From positions 1-13,599 of the forward strand of contig NZ_CAMLIX010000141.1 of NCBI RefSeq assembly GCF_946479975.1: a DNA stretch of 13,599 bases, read 5' to 3'. Below the pieces are notes generated by a model. The model made no database searches. It worked only from the letters and a program-made list of their open reading frames with translations, and was not told the origin of the DNA. Position numbers and translations under genes: made by a program. The stretch is from an uncultured Flavobacterium sp. GTDB taxonomy: Bacteria > Bacteroidota > Bacteroidia > Flavobacteriales > Flavobacteriaceae. Of this stretch, positions 1 through 7,809 are shown piece after piece; positions within the stretch are counted from its first letter, which is position 1, and each line of letters starts with the position of its first letter.

Positions 1-897
1 GCTCCTTTATTATTAACGTCTTTGGTTTTGTCTAATATTGGAGATTATACTGCAGATAAAATTGCCATCATGTCTGCTGCGCAAAAAGAAACGGCTTTAG
101 ATTTATTGGCTTTACAATTGCAAACTCCTTACATGTATATGTCGGCTATACTATTGGTTTTGGCTCTTTTAGTGAAATTTTCTCCGCTTCCTGAAATTAA
201 TTTAGACGATGAAGGTCAGGCAGAACATTTGAGTATTTTCAAGCAGATCAAAAAAGCATTCAAACACCCGCAATTGGTTTTTGGAGTGCTTACCTTGATG
301 GTTTACGTTGCGGCTGAAGTTTTAGCCGGAGATTCAATTGGTGGTTTTGGAAAACAATTGGGAGTTTATGGTGAAAGCGGTTCTTTTTATCTTAAACTGA
401 CTTCGTTTACAATGACTTGTATGGTAATCGGATATGTTTTAGGAATTACATTGATTCCAAAATATGTTTCTCAGGTTTTTGCTTTAAAAGTTTCAGGATT
501 TCTAGGACTTATTTTGGTTGGATTAATTGTTCTGCTCTCTCCGAAAATTATGATTGAACTGCCGGGACTTCCACAATTGCCTTTAGTAATTTTATTAGTT
601 GCGCTGCTAGGTTTGGCCAATGCACTTTGCTGGCCTGCCATCTGGCCAATGGCACTACAGGATCTTGGTGGATTCACAAAAATTGGAGGCGCTATTCTTA
701 TTATGGGAATTATTGGCGGTGCAGTTTTCCCACTATTATACGGAATGCTTGCGGACGCAATCAATACATCAAATGAAGTGGCGGGAATTGTAGAAACGGC
801 AAAAAGCGGTAATCAATTGGCGTATTTAATATTGATTCCTGCGTATTTAATAATTGTATTTTTTGCTTTTAAAGGGCATAAATACAGAAGCTGGTAA
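1..897 (+). CDS. Sugar permease, MFS superfamily, FHS type (partial, 5' end missing)
   Basis: This is the C-terminal part of an inner-membrane sugar/H+ symporter. The reading frame is open from base 1, so the true start lies upstream; the internal TTG at 22 is not a credible start. About 298 residues are visible, where FHS-type permeases usually have about 400-450. Several long hydrophobic segments are separated by short loops. A hydrophilic central loop (around 190-270 in DNA coordinates, with acidic then Lys-rich residues) fits the loop between the two six-helix halves. The Trp/Pro-rich stretch at about 620-660 (ALCWPAIWPMAL), followed by a Gly-rich helix, resembles the fucose/glucose/galactose and NagP-like (GlcNAc) permeases of Bacteroidota. 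Substrate cannot be fixed from sequence; GlcNAc or another hexose is possible. The gene ends 75 bases before glmM, which lies in the same direction. Confidence 0.85.
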   Translation, partial: APLLLTSLVLSNIGDYTADKIAIMSAAQKETALDLLALQLQTPYMYMSAILLVLALLVKFSPLPEINLDDEGQAEHLSIFKQIKKAFKHPQLVFGVLTLMVYVAAEVLAGDSIGGFGKQLGVYGESGSFYLKLTSFTMTCMVIGYVLGITLIPKYVSQVFALKVSGFLGLILVGLIVLLSPKIMIELPGLPQLPLVILLVALLGLANALCWPAIWPMALQDLGGFTKIGGAILIMGIIGGAVFPLLYGMLADAINTSNEVAGIVETAKSGNQLAYLILIPAYLIIVFFAFKGHKYRSW

Positions 898-918
898 ATC
901 GCTGAGATGAGCACGTAA

Positions 919-933
919 AACTTTGACAAAGTT
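919..933. repeat. Short perfect palindrome (7-bp arms, 1-base centre)
   Basis: The sequence AACTTTGACAAAGTT lies in the 75-base gap between the permease gene and glmM. The arms AACTTTG and CAAAGTT are perfect reverse complements around one A. It has no T-tract after it, so it is not a convincing terminator. From memory, CTTTGACAAAG-type palindromes recur in intergenic DNA of Flavobacterium, so this may be the remnant of a dispersed repeat. That origin is inference. Confidence 0.4.
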
Positions 934-972
934 GACAAGCAGCATCATTCCACAAAAACAAAAAACTAAAAA

Positions 973-2355
973 ATGGCATTAATAAAATCAATTTCAGGGA
1001 TAAGAGGAACAATCGGCGGCGTTGTCGATGAAAATCTGACTCCTGTAAATGCAGTAAAATTTGCTGCAGCTTACGGAATGTGGCTTAAAGCCGATAATCA
1101 AAAGAAAAAATCTACTGTTATTTTGGGTAGAGATGCCCGAATTTCAGGGGAAATGATCAGCAATCTCGTAGCGAATACGCTAACCGGACTAGGAATTAAT
1201 GTAGTTGATATTGGTCTTTCAACTACACCTACGGTTGAGGTTGCTGTTACATTAGACAAAGCAGATGGTGGAATCATAATTACAGCAAGTCATAATCCGA
1301 AACAATGGAATGCGCTTAAATTATTAAATGAAAAAGGTGAATTTTTAAATGCAGTTGAAGGTGAAAAAATTCTAAAAATTGCCGAAGATGAAAACTTCCT
1401 ATTTTCAGAAGTAGACGATTTAGGACAGTATGAAAAAAAAGAAGGTTATATAAACCTGCATATCGAAGAGGTTTTAAAATTGCCTTTAGTAGATGTTGAA
1501 TCCATTCGAAAAGCAAAATTTAAAGTAGTGGTAGATGCGGTAAATTCGACCGGAGGTATTGCCATTCCTGCATTACTGGAAAAATTAGGCGTAGAATGTG
1601 TTAAATTATATTGCGAACCAAATGGACATTTTCCGCATAATCCAGAACCTTTAAAAGAACATTTAACTGATATTTCAGAATTGGTTGTAACTGAAAAAGC
1701 TGATTTAGGAATCGTTGTCGATCCAGATGTAGATCGTTTGGCAATAATCTGTGAAGACGGTTCTATGTTTGGTGAAGAATACACTTTGGTTGCCTGTGCC
1801 GATTATGTTCTGGGGAAAACAAAAGGAAGTACCGTTTCGAATTTATCTTCTTCACGTGCCTTGAGAGATGTTACTTTAAAACATGGTCAGACTTATGAAG
1901 CAAGTGCTGTTGGAGAAGTAAATGTGGTGGAGTTGATGAAAGCTACAAAAGCAATTATTGGCGGAGAAGGAAACGGCGGAATTATTTATCCCGAAGCGCA
2001 TTACGGCAGAGATTCTTTGGTTGGAGTTGCGTTGTTTTTATCTCATTTGGCAAACCTTAAGATTTCTTGTAAAATACTCAGAGAAAGTTATCCAGAATAT
2101 TTTATGAGCAAGAGTAAAATTGAGTTGACTCCGCAAATCAATGTCGATGAAGTTCTAAAGAAAATCACTCAAAAATTTAGTGACAAAAAACCGAATTGTA
2201 TCGATGGAGTTAAGATTGATTTTGACAAAGAATGGGTGCATTTACGAAAGTCAAATACAGAACCAATAATTCGAATTTACACCGAGAGTATTTCTCAAGA
2301 AAAGGCAGATGAATTAGCAGAAAAATTTATCACTGTAATTGAAGATTTAGTGTAA
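973..2355 (+). CDS. glmM: Phosphoglucosamine mutase GlmM
   Basis: This cytoplasmic enzyme interconverts glucosamine-6-phosphate and glucosamine-1-phosphate, feeding UDP-GlcNAc for peptidoglycan and surface glycans. The 460-residue protein shows all four signatures of the alpha-D-phosphohexomutase family in order. They are the catalytic phosphoserine loop TASHNP with Ser106, the Mg-binding loop DPDVDR at 250-255, the sugar-binding loop GEGNGG at 331-336, and the C-terminal phosphate-binding loop RKSNTEP at 425-431. Length is normal for Bacteroidota GlmM. The ATG at 973 gives the expected N-terminus (MALIKSISGIRG) and follows an A-rich stretch typical of this phylum. GlmM is preferred over phosphomannomutase/phosphoglucomutase because of overall resemblance to Bacteroidota GlmM, including the NPKQWNALK continuation after the serine loop. 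Substrate preference is not provable by motif alone. It is probably a housekeeping gene outside the downstream PUL. Confidence 0.9.
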   Translation: MALIKSISGIRGTIGGVVDENLTPVNAVKFAAAYGMWLKADNQKKKSTVILGRDARISGEMISNLVANTLTGLGINVVDIGLSTTPTVEVAVTLDKADGGIIITASHNPKQWNALKLLNEKGEFLNAVEGEKILKIAEDENFLFSEVDDLGQYEKKEGYINLHIEEVLKLPLVDVESIRKAKFKVVVDAVNSTGGIAIPALLEKLGVECVKLYCEPNGHFPHNPEPLKEHLTDISELVVTEKADLGIVVDPDVDRLAIICEDGSMFGEEYTLVACADYVLGKTKGSTVSNLSSSRALRDVTLKHGQTYEASAVGEVNVVELMKATKAIIGGEGNGGIIYPEAHYGRDSLVGVALFLSHLANLKISCKILRESYPEYFMSKSKIELTPQINVDEVLKKITQKFSDKKPNCIDGVKIDFDKEWVHLRKSNTEPIIRIYTESISQEKADELAEKFITVIEDLV

Positions 2356-2582
2356 GATTTTGTCAGCAATTTAAGAGTCATCGAAATAGGAAAAATTAAT
2401 AGTAAATCGAATGTAAATTTTATAATAATGCATTTGAATGGATTTTATGCTGTGATTTTTAAATAAACGAATATCAAAATCATTAGAATCATATTTGAAT
2501 TTTATTTGAATTTTTTTGATAAAAAAATGAATTCTTACATCTTCTAATTTAAAAAGAATAAAAATTTAATAATACTTTTTCT
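2356..2582. other. AT-rich intergenic DNA with an 11-bp tandem duplication
   Basis: This non-coding stretch after glmM is very AT-rich. The unit ATTTGAATTTT occurs twice in perfect tandem at 2493-2503 and 2504-2514. No strong GC stem followed by a T-tract is visible, so no clear terminator for glmM can be assigned here. No convincing ORF or RNA gene was seen. Confidence 0.4.
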
Positions 2583-2632
2583 AAAAAATGTGCTCGAAAA
2601 CACTTTTTTAATGTGCACGAACACATTTTTTT
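2583..2632. promoter_or_regulatory. Candidate operator pair / inverted repeat upstream of the PUL promoter
   Basis: Two related boxes lie 23 bases apart: ATGTGCTCGAAAACACT at 2588-2604 and ATGTGCACGAACACAT at 2611-2626. The second has GTG/CAC arms around a central CG, a layout common in LacI-family operators. The outer flanks also form a perfect 10-bp inverted repeat, AAAAAATGTG (2583-2592) with CACATTTTTT (2622-2631), so a hairpin with a T-run is an alternative reading. The element ends 10 bases before the candidate -33 box at 2643, a position suited to an activator or looping regulator. The regulator's identity is unknown; none is encoded in the window. Confidence 0.5.
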
Positions 2633-2642
2633 GTTTTTAGCA

Positions 2643-2672
2643 TTGTTTATTTAAAAATATTATTTAGTTTAG
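2643..2672 (+). promoter_or_regulatory. Candidate Bacteroidota-type promoter of the PUL
   Basis: TTG at 2643-2645 is followed, after exactly 19 bases, by TAGTTTAG at 2665-2672. This matches the published Bacteroidota consensus TTG-N(about 19)-TAnnTTTG with one mismatch in the -7 box. Transcription would start near 2678-2680, giving a leader of about 310 bases before susC. The call rests on pattern matching only. Confidence 0.5.
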
Positions 2673-2678
2673 CCATAA

Positions 2679-2988
2679 GTAAATGTAAAAAGGCATTTTT
2701 TATCGGTTTATTTTTCAGTCAAATAACCTTTTAAAATAAAAAAATGCAGTGAGATTTTAGAACAAAAAGAAACCAAAATATTCAGTTGATTTTAAGTGAG
2801 AAAGAGAAGCTGAATCAAAATCAAAAAGACAACTAACAAAAACAAAAAACAAAACAAATAAAAAACAATTATGAGATCAAAAAAAACATAAACAGAACGC
2901 TTACACTTTGTGATTGATAAAAGCCCTAACCATTTTTTATGCACACAAAGTTTGTTTTTCAATTAATCATTTAACTAACCAGAATAAT
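2679..2988 (+). promoter_or_regulatory. Long A-rich 5' leader of the susC-like gene
   Basis: About 310 bases lie between the candidate promoter and the susC ATG. The stretch is strongly A-rich around 2820-2890. It contains a seven-codon mini-ORF (ATG at 2871, TAA at 2889-2891, product MRSKKT) in a typical flavobacterial start context. It also contains an 8-bp inverted repeat, ACTTTGTG at 2905-2912 with CACAAAGT at 2944-2951, ending 37 bases before the ATG. These could influence translation or RNA stability, but no known riboswitch was recognised. Confidence 0.35.
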
Positions 2989-5900
2989 ATGAAAAAAAGT
3001 AACAAGTTACTGTGCAGTAGCTATACAGAAATAAGATTTACTTTAAAAGCAATAATTACACTTTTATTTTTGATAGCAACTGTTTTTGAAGTAAACGCGG
3101 CATCAACGTCGGACAGCAGTGAAAACTCGGAAATCACAGAAAACAAATCAGAAGCCGACATCACCATTAAAGGTGTGGTTTTAGACGAATTGGGACAGCC
3201 GATGATCGGAGTTACAATTTTACCAAAAGGCTCACCAAGAGGAACAACAACAGATTTTGACGGAAGTTTTACAATTGTAGTTCCTTCTAGCACAACAGCT
3301 TTATTGTTTTCGTATGTAGGATATGAAACTAAAGAAGTTCAAATAAATAATGCTACAAACCTAAGAGTTTCAATGGTTCCTTCATCAAAAGACCTTAATG
3401 AGGTAGTTGTTGTTGGTTATGGAACTCAGAAAAAGAAAAATGTACTGGGATCTATTTCTTCTGTAAAAGGAGAAGCGTTAACATTATCTTCTACGCCGTC
3501 TGTTCTACCAGCGCTTCAAGGTAAAGTGGCAGGTTTGCAGATCTCTCAAAATAGTGCGCAGCCTGGAGGTGGATTTAATATTCAGATTCGTGGTGCGGGT
3601 TCTATAAACGCCAGTAACGATCCGCTGATTGTTGTAGATGGTTTTCCTATTACCAATTTAGAACAGCCGGCAACAGGTAATCGTTACACAGGCGGTACAC
3701 AAAGTATTTTAAACTCTTTTAACCCAAATGATATTGAATCTATTGAGGTCTTAAAAGATGCAAGTTCTACAGCAATTTATGGTGCCAGAGCGGCAAATGG
3801 GGTAATTTTAATTACAACTAAAAAAGGGAAAGAAGGAGATGTGAGAGTAGATTATTCTGGATCTTATTCTTATCAGCAGTACAACAATAGTTATGAAGTT
3901 TTAGATTTGAAAGAATGGATGCAGCTTAGAAATGATGCGGCAAAAGAAAACTGGGAATTTATCAATAAAGTATATCCATATTCTCCAAAAACTTTAGAAG
4001 AAGCAAATGCAGCTCCTGTGAACGGAATTCCGTACAAAAGAATTTATTCGGATGAAGAAATTAGAAATGCCGGAAGAGGAACAGACTGGCTTGGATTGGT
4101 TACAAGAGATGGAATCATTCAGCAAAATAACCTTTCACTGCGAGGAGGAACAAAATCTACCAAATATTTTTTATCAGGAAACTTATTCAATCAGGATGGT
4201 GTTATTAAAAATTCTGGTTTAAAAAGAACAACGCTGCACTTTAGTATCGATCAAAAGCTGACAGATTACGTCACTTTTGGTATGAATATGACAAAAAGTA
4301 GAATTAAAAATCAGAACTCACAATTAGGTGGACAATTTGATCCGGTAACAGGACAAGATTTAGCCCAATTTGAAAATTCCGGAATTATTAGAGCAGCAAT
4401 ACAGCAGGGACCTCATATTCTAGCAATCGATGAATTCGGTAATTATCCTATAAATCCAGATAGTGCGTTAGAGCCGAATCCATATTCTCTGCTTACCATT
4501 TCAGATGAAGGTTCGATCGATAGGCAGCTTACTAATTTTTATGCAGAAATAAAACCAATATCTGGTCTTACGGCTAGATTTCAGGCAGGTTTTGATCAGG
4601 GAAATTCAAACAGAAATACCTATCTGCCAAGAACAACCTTATATGGAGCTTTAGAAAATGGAAAAGCATCAATTAATTCAGAAAAGAAAAATGATGACTT
4701 ATTTGACTTCACATTAAATTATACTAAAAAATTAATGGAAGACAATATGTTCGGTTTGTTGGTTGGATATTCTCAGCAAACCTATAGAACAGAAACCGCT
4801 AGTTTAGGAAATAGCAATTTTATTACAGATGCTTTTTTATGGAATAATATGAATGCCGGAGCAGGGACAAAAGTTGTGGCATCTTCAAAAACAGAAAATA
4901 ATTTCATTTCCTATTTCACCAGATTCAATTATTCATACAAAGATAAATACATGTTGACATCGACAATTCGTCGTGACGGTGCGAGTGTTTTTGCAAAAAA
5001 TAATAAGTACGGATTATTTCCATCTGTTGCCGTGGGTTGGGATGCTTCGCAGGAATCATTTATGAAATCTATTGATAATTATGTTTCTCAGCTTAAATTT
5101 AGATTTGGATATGGACAGACTGGTAATGCCTCAATTGGAGGAAGTGCTTTTGGCGCTTTCTATGCACAGCCAGCTTACTTAAATCCGGACGAATCTATTT
5201 TAATTGGCGTTTTTCCTTCAAGACTTGAAAATCCTGATTTGAAATGGGAAACAACAACAGAGAAAAACTTTGGTCTTGATTTCGAATTGTTTAATAAAAG
5301 AGTTTATGGAGCATTTGAGATTTATGACAGAGTGGTTTCGGACTTGTTGACTTTAAAACCAATCAACAGTTATCAGGAAATAAATACTGTATGGGCAAAC
5401 ATAGGAAGTACACAAAGTAAAGGTTTGGAACTTACGGTAAGTACTGTAAATGTTGATATTCCGAATTTTAAATGGATAAGCACATTTACATACTCTCAAT
5501 TTAAAACAAAATGGAAAGAAAGAGCGCCAGACTGGAAACCATCTGTTTATGAAAGTTATAACGATCCTGTTCGTGCACAATACATGCAAATTGCCGATGG
5601 TGTAATGCAGACAGGCGAAATAGTTCCGGCACAGCCAGATTTATATCCGGGACAAATTAAAATTAAAGATTTAAATGGTTTTGTGAGAGATGGCGCCGGA
5701 AATCCGGTTACAGACGAAAATGGTGTCTTTTTAAGAACAGGAGCACCTGATGGAAAAATTGATGAAGCTGATACAGTATTATTAGGTTCAGCAGATCCTG
5801 ATTTTGTGGCAGGATTAAGCAATACAATTACGTGGAAAAACTTTCAGTTGAACTTTCAATTTAATGGAATGTTCGGAAGAAAAATCATCGATCAAACTGA

Positions 5901-6273
5901 TTTTGCTTATGGTGTAACCGCAGTTGGTGTGGCGCAAAACGGCAGAAATGCCATTAGAAATGTCTACAACAGATGGACACCTGATAATCCGACCAATACA
6001 AGACCAGGATCTCATTTTGGATACACACAATACGGTTCTGGAGATTTCTTTATGCAAGATGCTTCGTTTGTAAGATTACAGAGCGTTTCATTAACATATA
6101 ATCTTCCGAAAAAATGGTTTGGAAAATATATGCAGGGAGCAGCGGTTCGATTAGACGGACAAAATCTTTTTACCATTACAAAATATAATGGTATTGATCC
6201 TGAAACAGATGGTTACGCAGCAGCGTATCCAAATGTAAGAACATACACAGTAGGAATTGATCTTAAATTTTAA
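2989..6273 (+). CDS. SusC/RagA-family TonB-dependent outer-membrane transporter
   Basis: This 1094-residue outer-membrane beta-barrel imports oligosaccharides with its SusD partner, powered by TonB-ExbBD. The ATG at 2989 is chosen over an in-frame TTG at 2914 because it gives a normal signal peptide: Lys-rich start, hydrophobic core at about 20-33, likely cleavage after VNA at 37. A Ser/acidic linker follows, then a carboxypeptidase-regulatory-like beta domain at about 58-130. Next comes the SusC hallmark LNEVVVVGYGTQKKK at 136-150. The plug domain, about 150-280, contains SIEVLKDASSTAIYGARAANG ending at 271. The remainder is the barrel, ending in a C-terminal Phe. No STN domain precedes the regulatory-like domain, so control through an ECF sigma/FecR pair is unlikely. 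It is separated from susD by nine bases, so the two are surely co-transcribed. The substrate is inferred only from neighbouring genes. Confidence 0.96.
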   Translation: MKKSNKLLCSSYTEIRFTLKAIITLLFLIATVFEVNAASTSDSSENSEITENKSEADITIKGVVLDELGQPMIGVTILPKGSPRGTTTDFDGSFTIVVPSSTTALLFSYVGYETKEVQINNATNLRVSMVPSSKDLNEVVVVGYGTQKKKNVLGSISSVKGEALTLSSTPSVLPALQGKVAGLQISQNSAQPGGGFNIQIRGAGSINASNDPLIVVDGFPITNLEQPATGNRYTGGTQSILNSFNPNDIESIEVLKDASSTAIYGARAANGVILITTKKGKEGDVRVDYSGSYSYQQYNNSYEVLDLKEWMQLRNDAAKENWEFINKVYPYSPKTLEEANAAPVNGIPYKRIYSDEEIRNAGRGTDWLGLVTRDGIIQQNNLSLRGGTKSTKYFLSGNLFNQDGVIKNSGLKRTTLHFSIDQKLTDYVTFGMNMTKSRIKNQNSQLGGQFDPVTGQDLAQFENSGIIRAAIQQGPHILAIDEFGNYPINPDSALEPNPYSLLTISDEGSIDRQLTNFYAEIKPISGLTARFQAGFDQGNSNRNTYLPRTTLYGALENGKASINSEKKNDDLFDFTLNYTKKLMEDNMFGLLVGYSQQTYRTETASLGNSNFITDAFLWNNMNAGAGTKVVASSKTENNFISYFTRFNYSYKDKYMLTSTIRRDGASVFAKNNKYGLFPSVAVGWDASQESFMKSIDNYVSQLKFRFGYGQTGNASIGGSAFGAFYAQPAYLNPDESILIGVFPSRLENPDLKWETTTEKNFGLDFELFNKRVYGAFEIYDRVVSDLLTLKPINSYQEINTVWANIGSTQSKGLELTVSTVNVDIPNFKWISTFTYSQFKTKWKERAPDWKPSVYESYNDPVRAQYMQIADGVMQTGEIVPAQPDLYPGQIKIKDLNGFVRDGAGNPVTDENGVFLRTGAPDGKIDEADTVLLGSADPDFVAGLSNTITWKNFQLNFQFNGMFGRKIIDQTDFAYGVTAVGVAQNGRNAIRNVYNRWTPDNPTNTRPGSHFGYTQYGSGDFFMQDASFVRLQSVSLTYNLPKKWFGKYMQGAAVRLDGQNLFTITKYNGIDPETDGYAAAYPNVRTYTVGIDLKF

Positions 6274-6282
6274 TAAAAAAAG

Positions 6283-7755
6283 ATGAAAAATTTAAAAAAT
6301 TACGCAATAGTTTTATTACTATTTGTTTTTTCAGGATGTAGTGAAGATTTAGAGTCAATCAATTATGATGAAATCAATCCGAGCATATTTCCAAGTTCTG
6401 AGGCAGATATTCAGGCAATTGTGGCATCGGCTTATTATCCGCTTAGAGGCTCTTATGGAAGTGGAATTCATACCACTTCAGAAAATGGATTAATGTTTAT
6501 GCTGGATGCTACAACAGAAATTCTTCAGGGACCTTATGGAGTACAGCAGGAAGCGTCTCTGCACAGTTATAAAGCTACGTCGACAGCAGTCACTCGTTTT
6601 TATGATACTTTTTACAATAAGATAAGTGGTATGACTTTGAGTATTGACAGAATCGAGAAATCTAAAGTAAATGAACTGATTAAAAAACAGGCCGTTGCCG
6701 AAATAAAATGTGCAAGAGGATTATTGGCTTACGAACTTTATGATATGTACGGACCGCTTGTAGTTGCTCCTTTGGATGTTCTCCAAAATCCGTTGAAAGA
6801 AGAGCCTTTGGCAAGGCTTTCAAATGCCGAAATGGTAAGTTTTATCGAAAAAGATCTTAAAGATGCAGCCGCAGATTTAAAATCGCCTGCCGAAACTGCT
6901 TACGGGAGATTCAGCAGCGGATTAGCGAGAATGATTTTAATTCGCTTATATCTTCATGAAAAAAGATGGGCAGAAGTAGAGGAACAAGCCAACGCTATTA
7001 TCGCCTTAAATTATTATGGATTGGAAGATGATTATGCAGGTTTGTGGGGTATTAAAGCACCAACAGAAAGCAGAGAAGTAATCTGGGCAGTTCCAGCAAA
7101 TTACGCAGGAACAAGCGAAAATCAATGGCAATTAATGGTTTTACCGGCAAACTTTCCAGGACGCGGAGGTTACGGAACAATTCAGAGTTCATGGTTTTTC
7201 TATGATACATTTGAAGCAACTGACATTCGTAAAGAAGCTCTTATTTCAGAATTTACAGGAACAGATGGTGTAACCTACAACAGACAGAATCCAGCCAATT
7301 ATATGCAGTTAGGACCAATTCCATTAAAAATTGATCCAGATGCGGCAAGAACAACTGCATTAACAACTGTAGATATTATTGTGTACCGTTATCCCGATGT
7401 ACTATTGTCTAAAGCAGAAGCGATTGTAAATAGAACAGGAACCCCAACTCAGGAAGCTGTTGACTTGGTAAATATTGTGAGAAGAAGAGCTAAAATCAGC
7501 GAAATTCAATTGGCAAATTATAACACTTTGGCAAGTTTCAATAATATGATATTGGTAGAAAGATCTCATGAATATTGGTGTGAAAACGGACAATATCGAT
7601 CTGATCTTATCAGACATGGTAAATTTACAGAGCATGCACTTGCTTTAAATGGTGCAGCAAGTCAAAGCGCGCCTTACAAAGCATTGTTTCCTTTTTCTTT
7701 AGCAAGAATAAGTGAAGGAAAAGGTAAATTCATTCAGAACACAGGATATAATTAA
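6283..7755 (+). CDS. SusD/RagB-family surface glycan-binding lipoprotein
   Basis: This 490-residue lipoprotein forms the lid over the SusC barrel and captures oligosaccharides. The N-terminus is a lipoprotein signal with lipobox FSGC, Cys19 being lipidated. The following residues SEDLE match the Ser plus acidic pattern reported as a surface-export signal in flavobacteria. The SusD-like N-terminal region with TPR-type helices includes RGLLAYELYDMYGPLVVAP at about 145-163. The C-terminal RagB/SusD region has LSKAEAI and the characteristic end motif ILVERSHEYWCENGQYRSDL at about 423-442. Length is typical for the family. ATG 6283 is the only reasonable start, nine bases after the susC stop. Family assignment is firm, but ligand identity is not visible in sequence. 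Confidence 0.96.
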   Translation: MKNLKNYAIVLLLFVFSGCSEDLESINYDEINPSIFPSSEADIQAIVASAYYPLRGSYGSGIHTTSENGLMFMLDATTEILQGPYGVQQEASLHSYKATSTAVTRFYDTFYNKISGMTLSIDRIEKSKVNELIKKQAVAEIKCARGLLAYELYDMYGPLVVAPLDVLQNPLKEEPLARLSNAEMVSFIEKDLKDAAADLKSPAETAYGRFSSGLARMILIRLYLHEKRWAEVEEQANAIIALNYYGLEDDYAGLWGIKAPTESREVIWAVPANYAGTSENQWQLMVLPANFPGRGGYGTIQSSWFFYDTFEATDIRKEALISEFTGTDGVTYNRQNPANYMQLGPIPLKIDPDAARTTALTTVDIIVYRYPDVLLSKAEAIVNRTGTPTQEAVDLVNIVRRRAKISEIQLANYNTLASFNNMILVERSHEYWCENGQYRSDLIRHGKFTEHALALNGAASQSAPYKALFPFSLARISEGKGKFIQNTGYN

Positions 7756-7809
7756 TTTCTTTTTGAGAAGACTTTAAATGTATTAATCAGATAATTTAAT
7801 TATAAAAAT

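Noticed and set aside
973..2355. glmM as a member of the downstream PUL
   Set aside because: More than 600 bases with a separate candidate promoter lie between them, and GlmM is an essential housekeeping enzyme in bacteria.
2493..2514. Tandem ATTTGAATTTT units as a promoter or CRISPR-like repeat
   Set aside because: There are only two 11-bp copies with no spacers, the sequence is AT-rich, and the TAnnTTTG match is incomplete, so it is probably simple-sequence duplication.
2583..2632. Inverted repeat as the glmM terminator
   Set aside because: It is about 230 bases past the glmM stop and its stem is AT-rich with an interrupted core. Its position just upstream of a promoter fits an operator better, though the terminator reading is not excluded.
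2914..2988. In-frame 25-codon N-terminal extension of SusC beginning at a TTG
   Set aside because: It would put hydrophilic and poorly hydrophobic residues before a complete signal peptide. The ATG at 2989 has a normal context and gives a standard SusC N-terminus.
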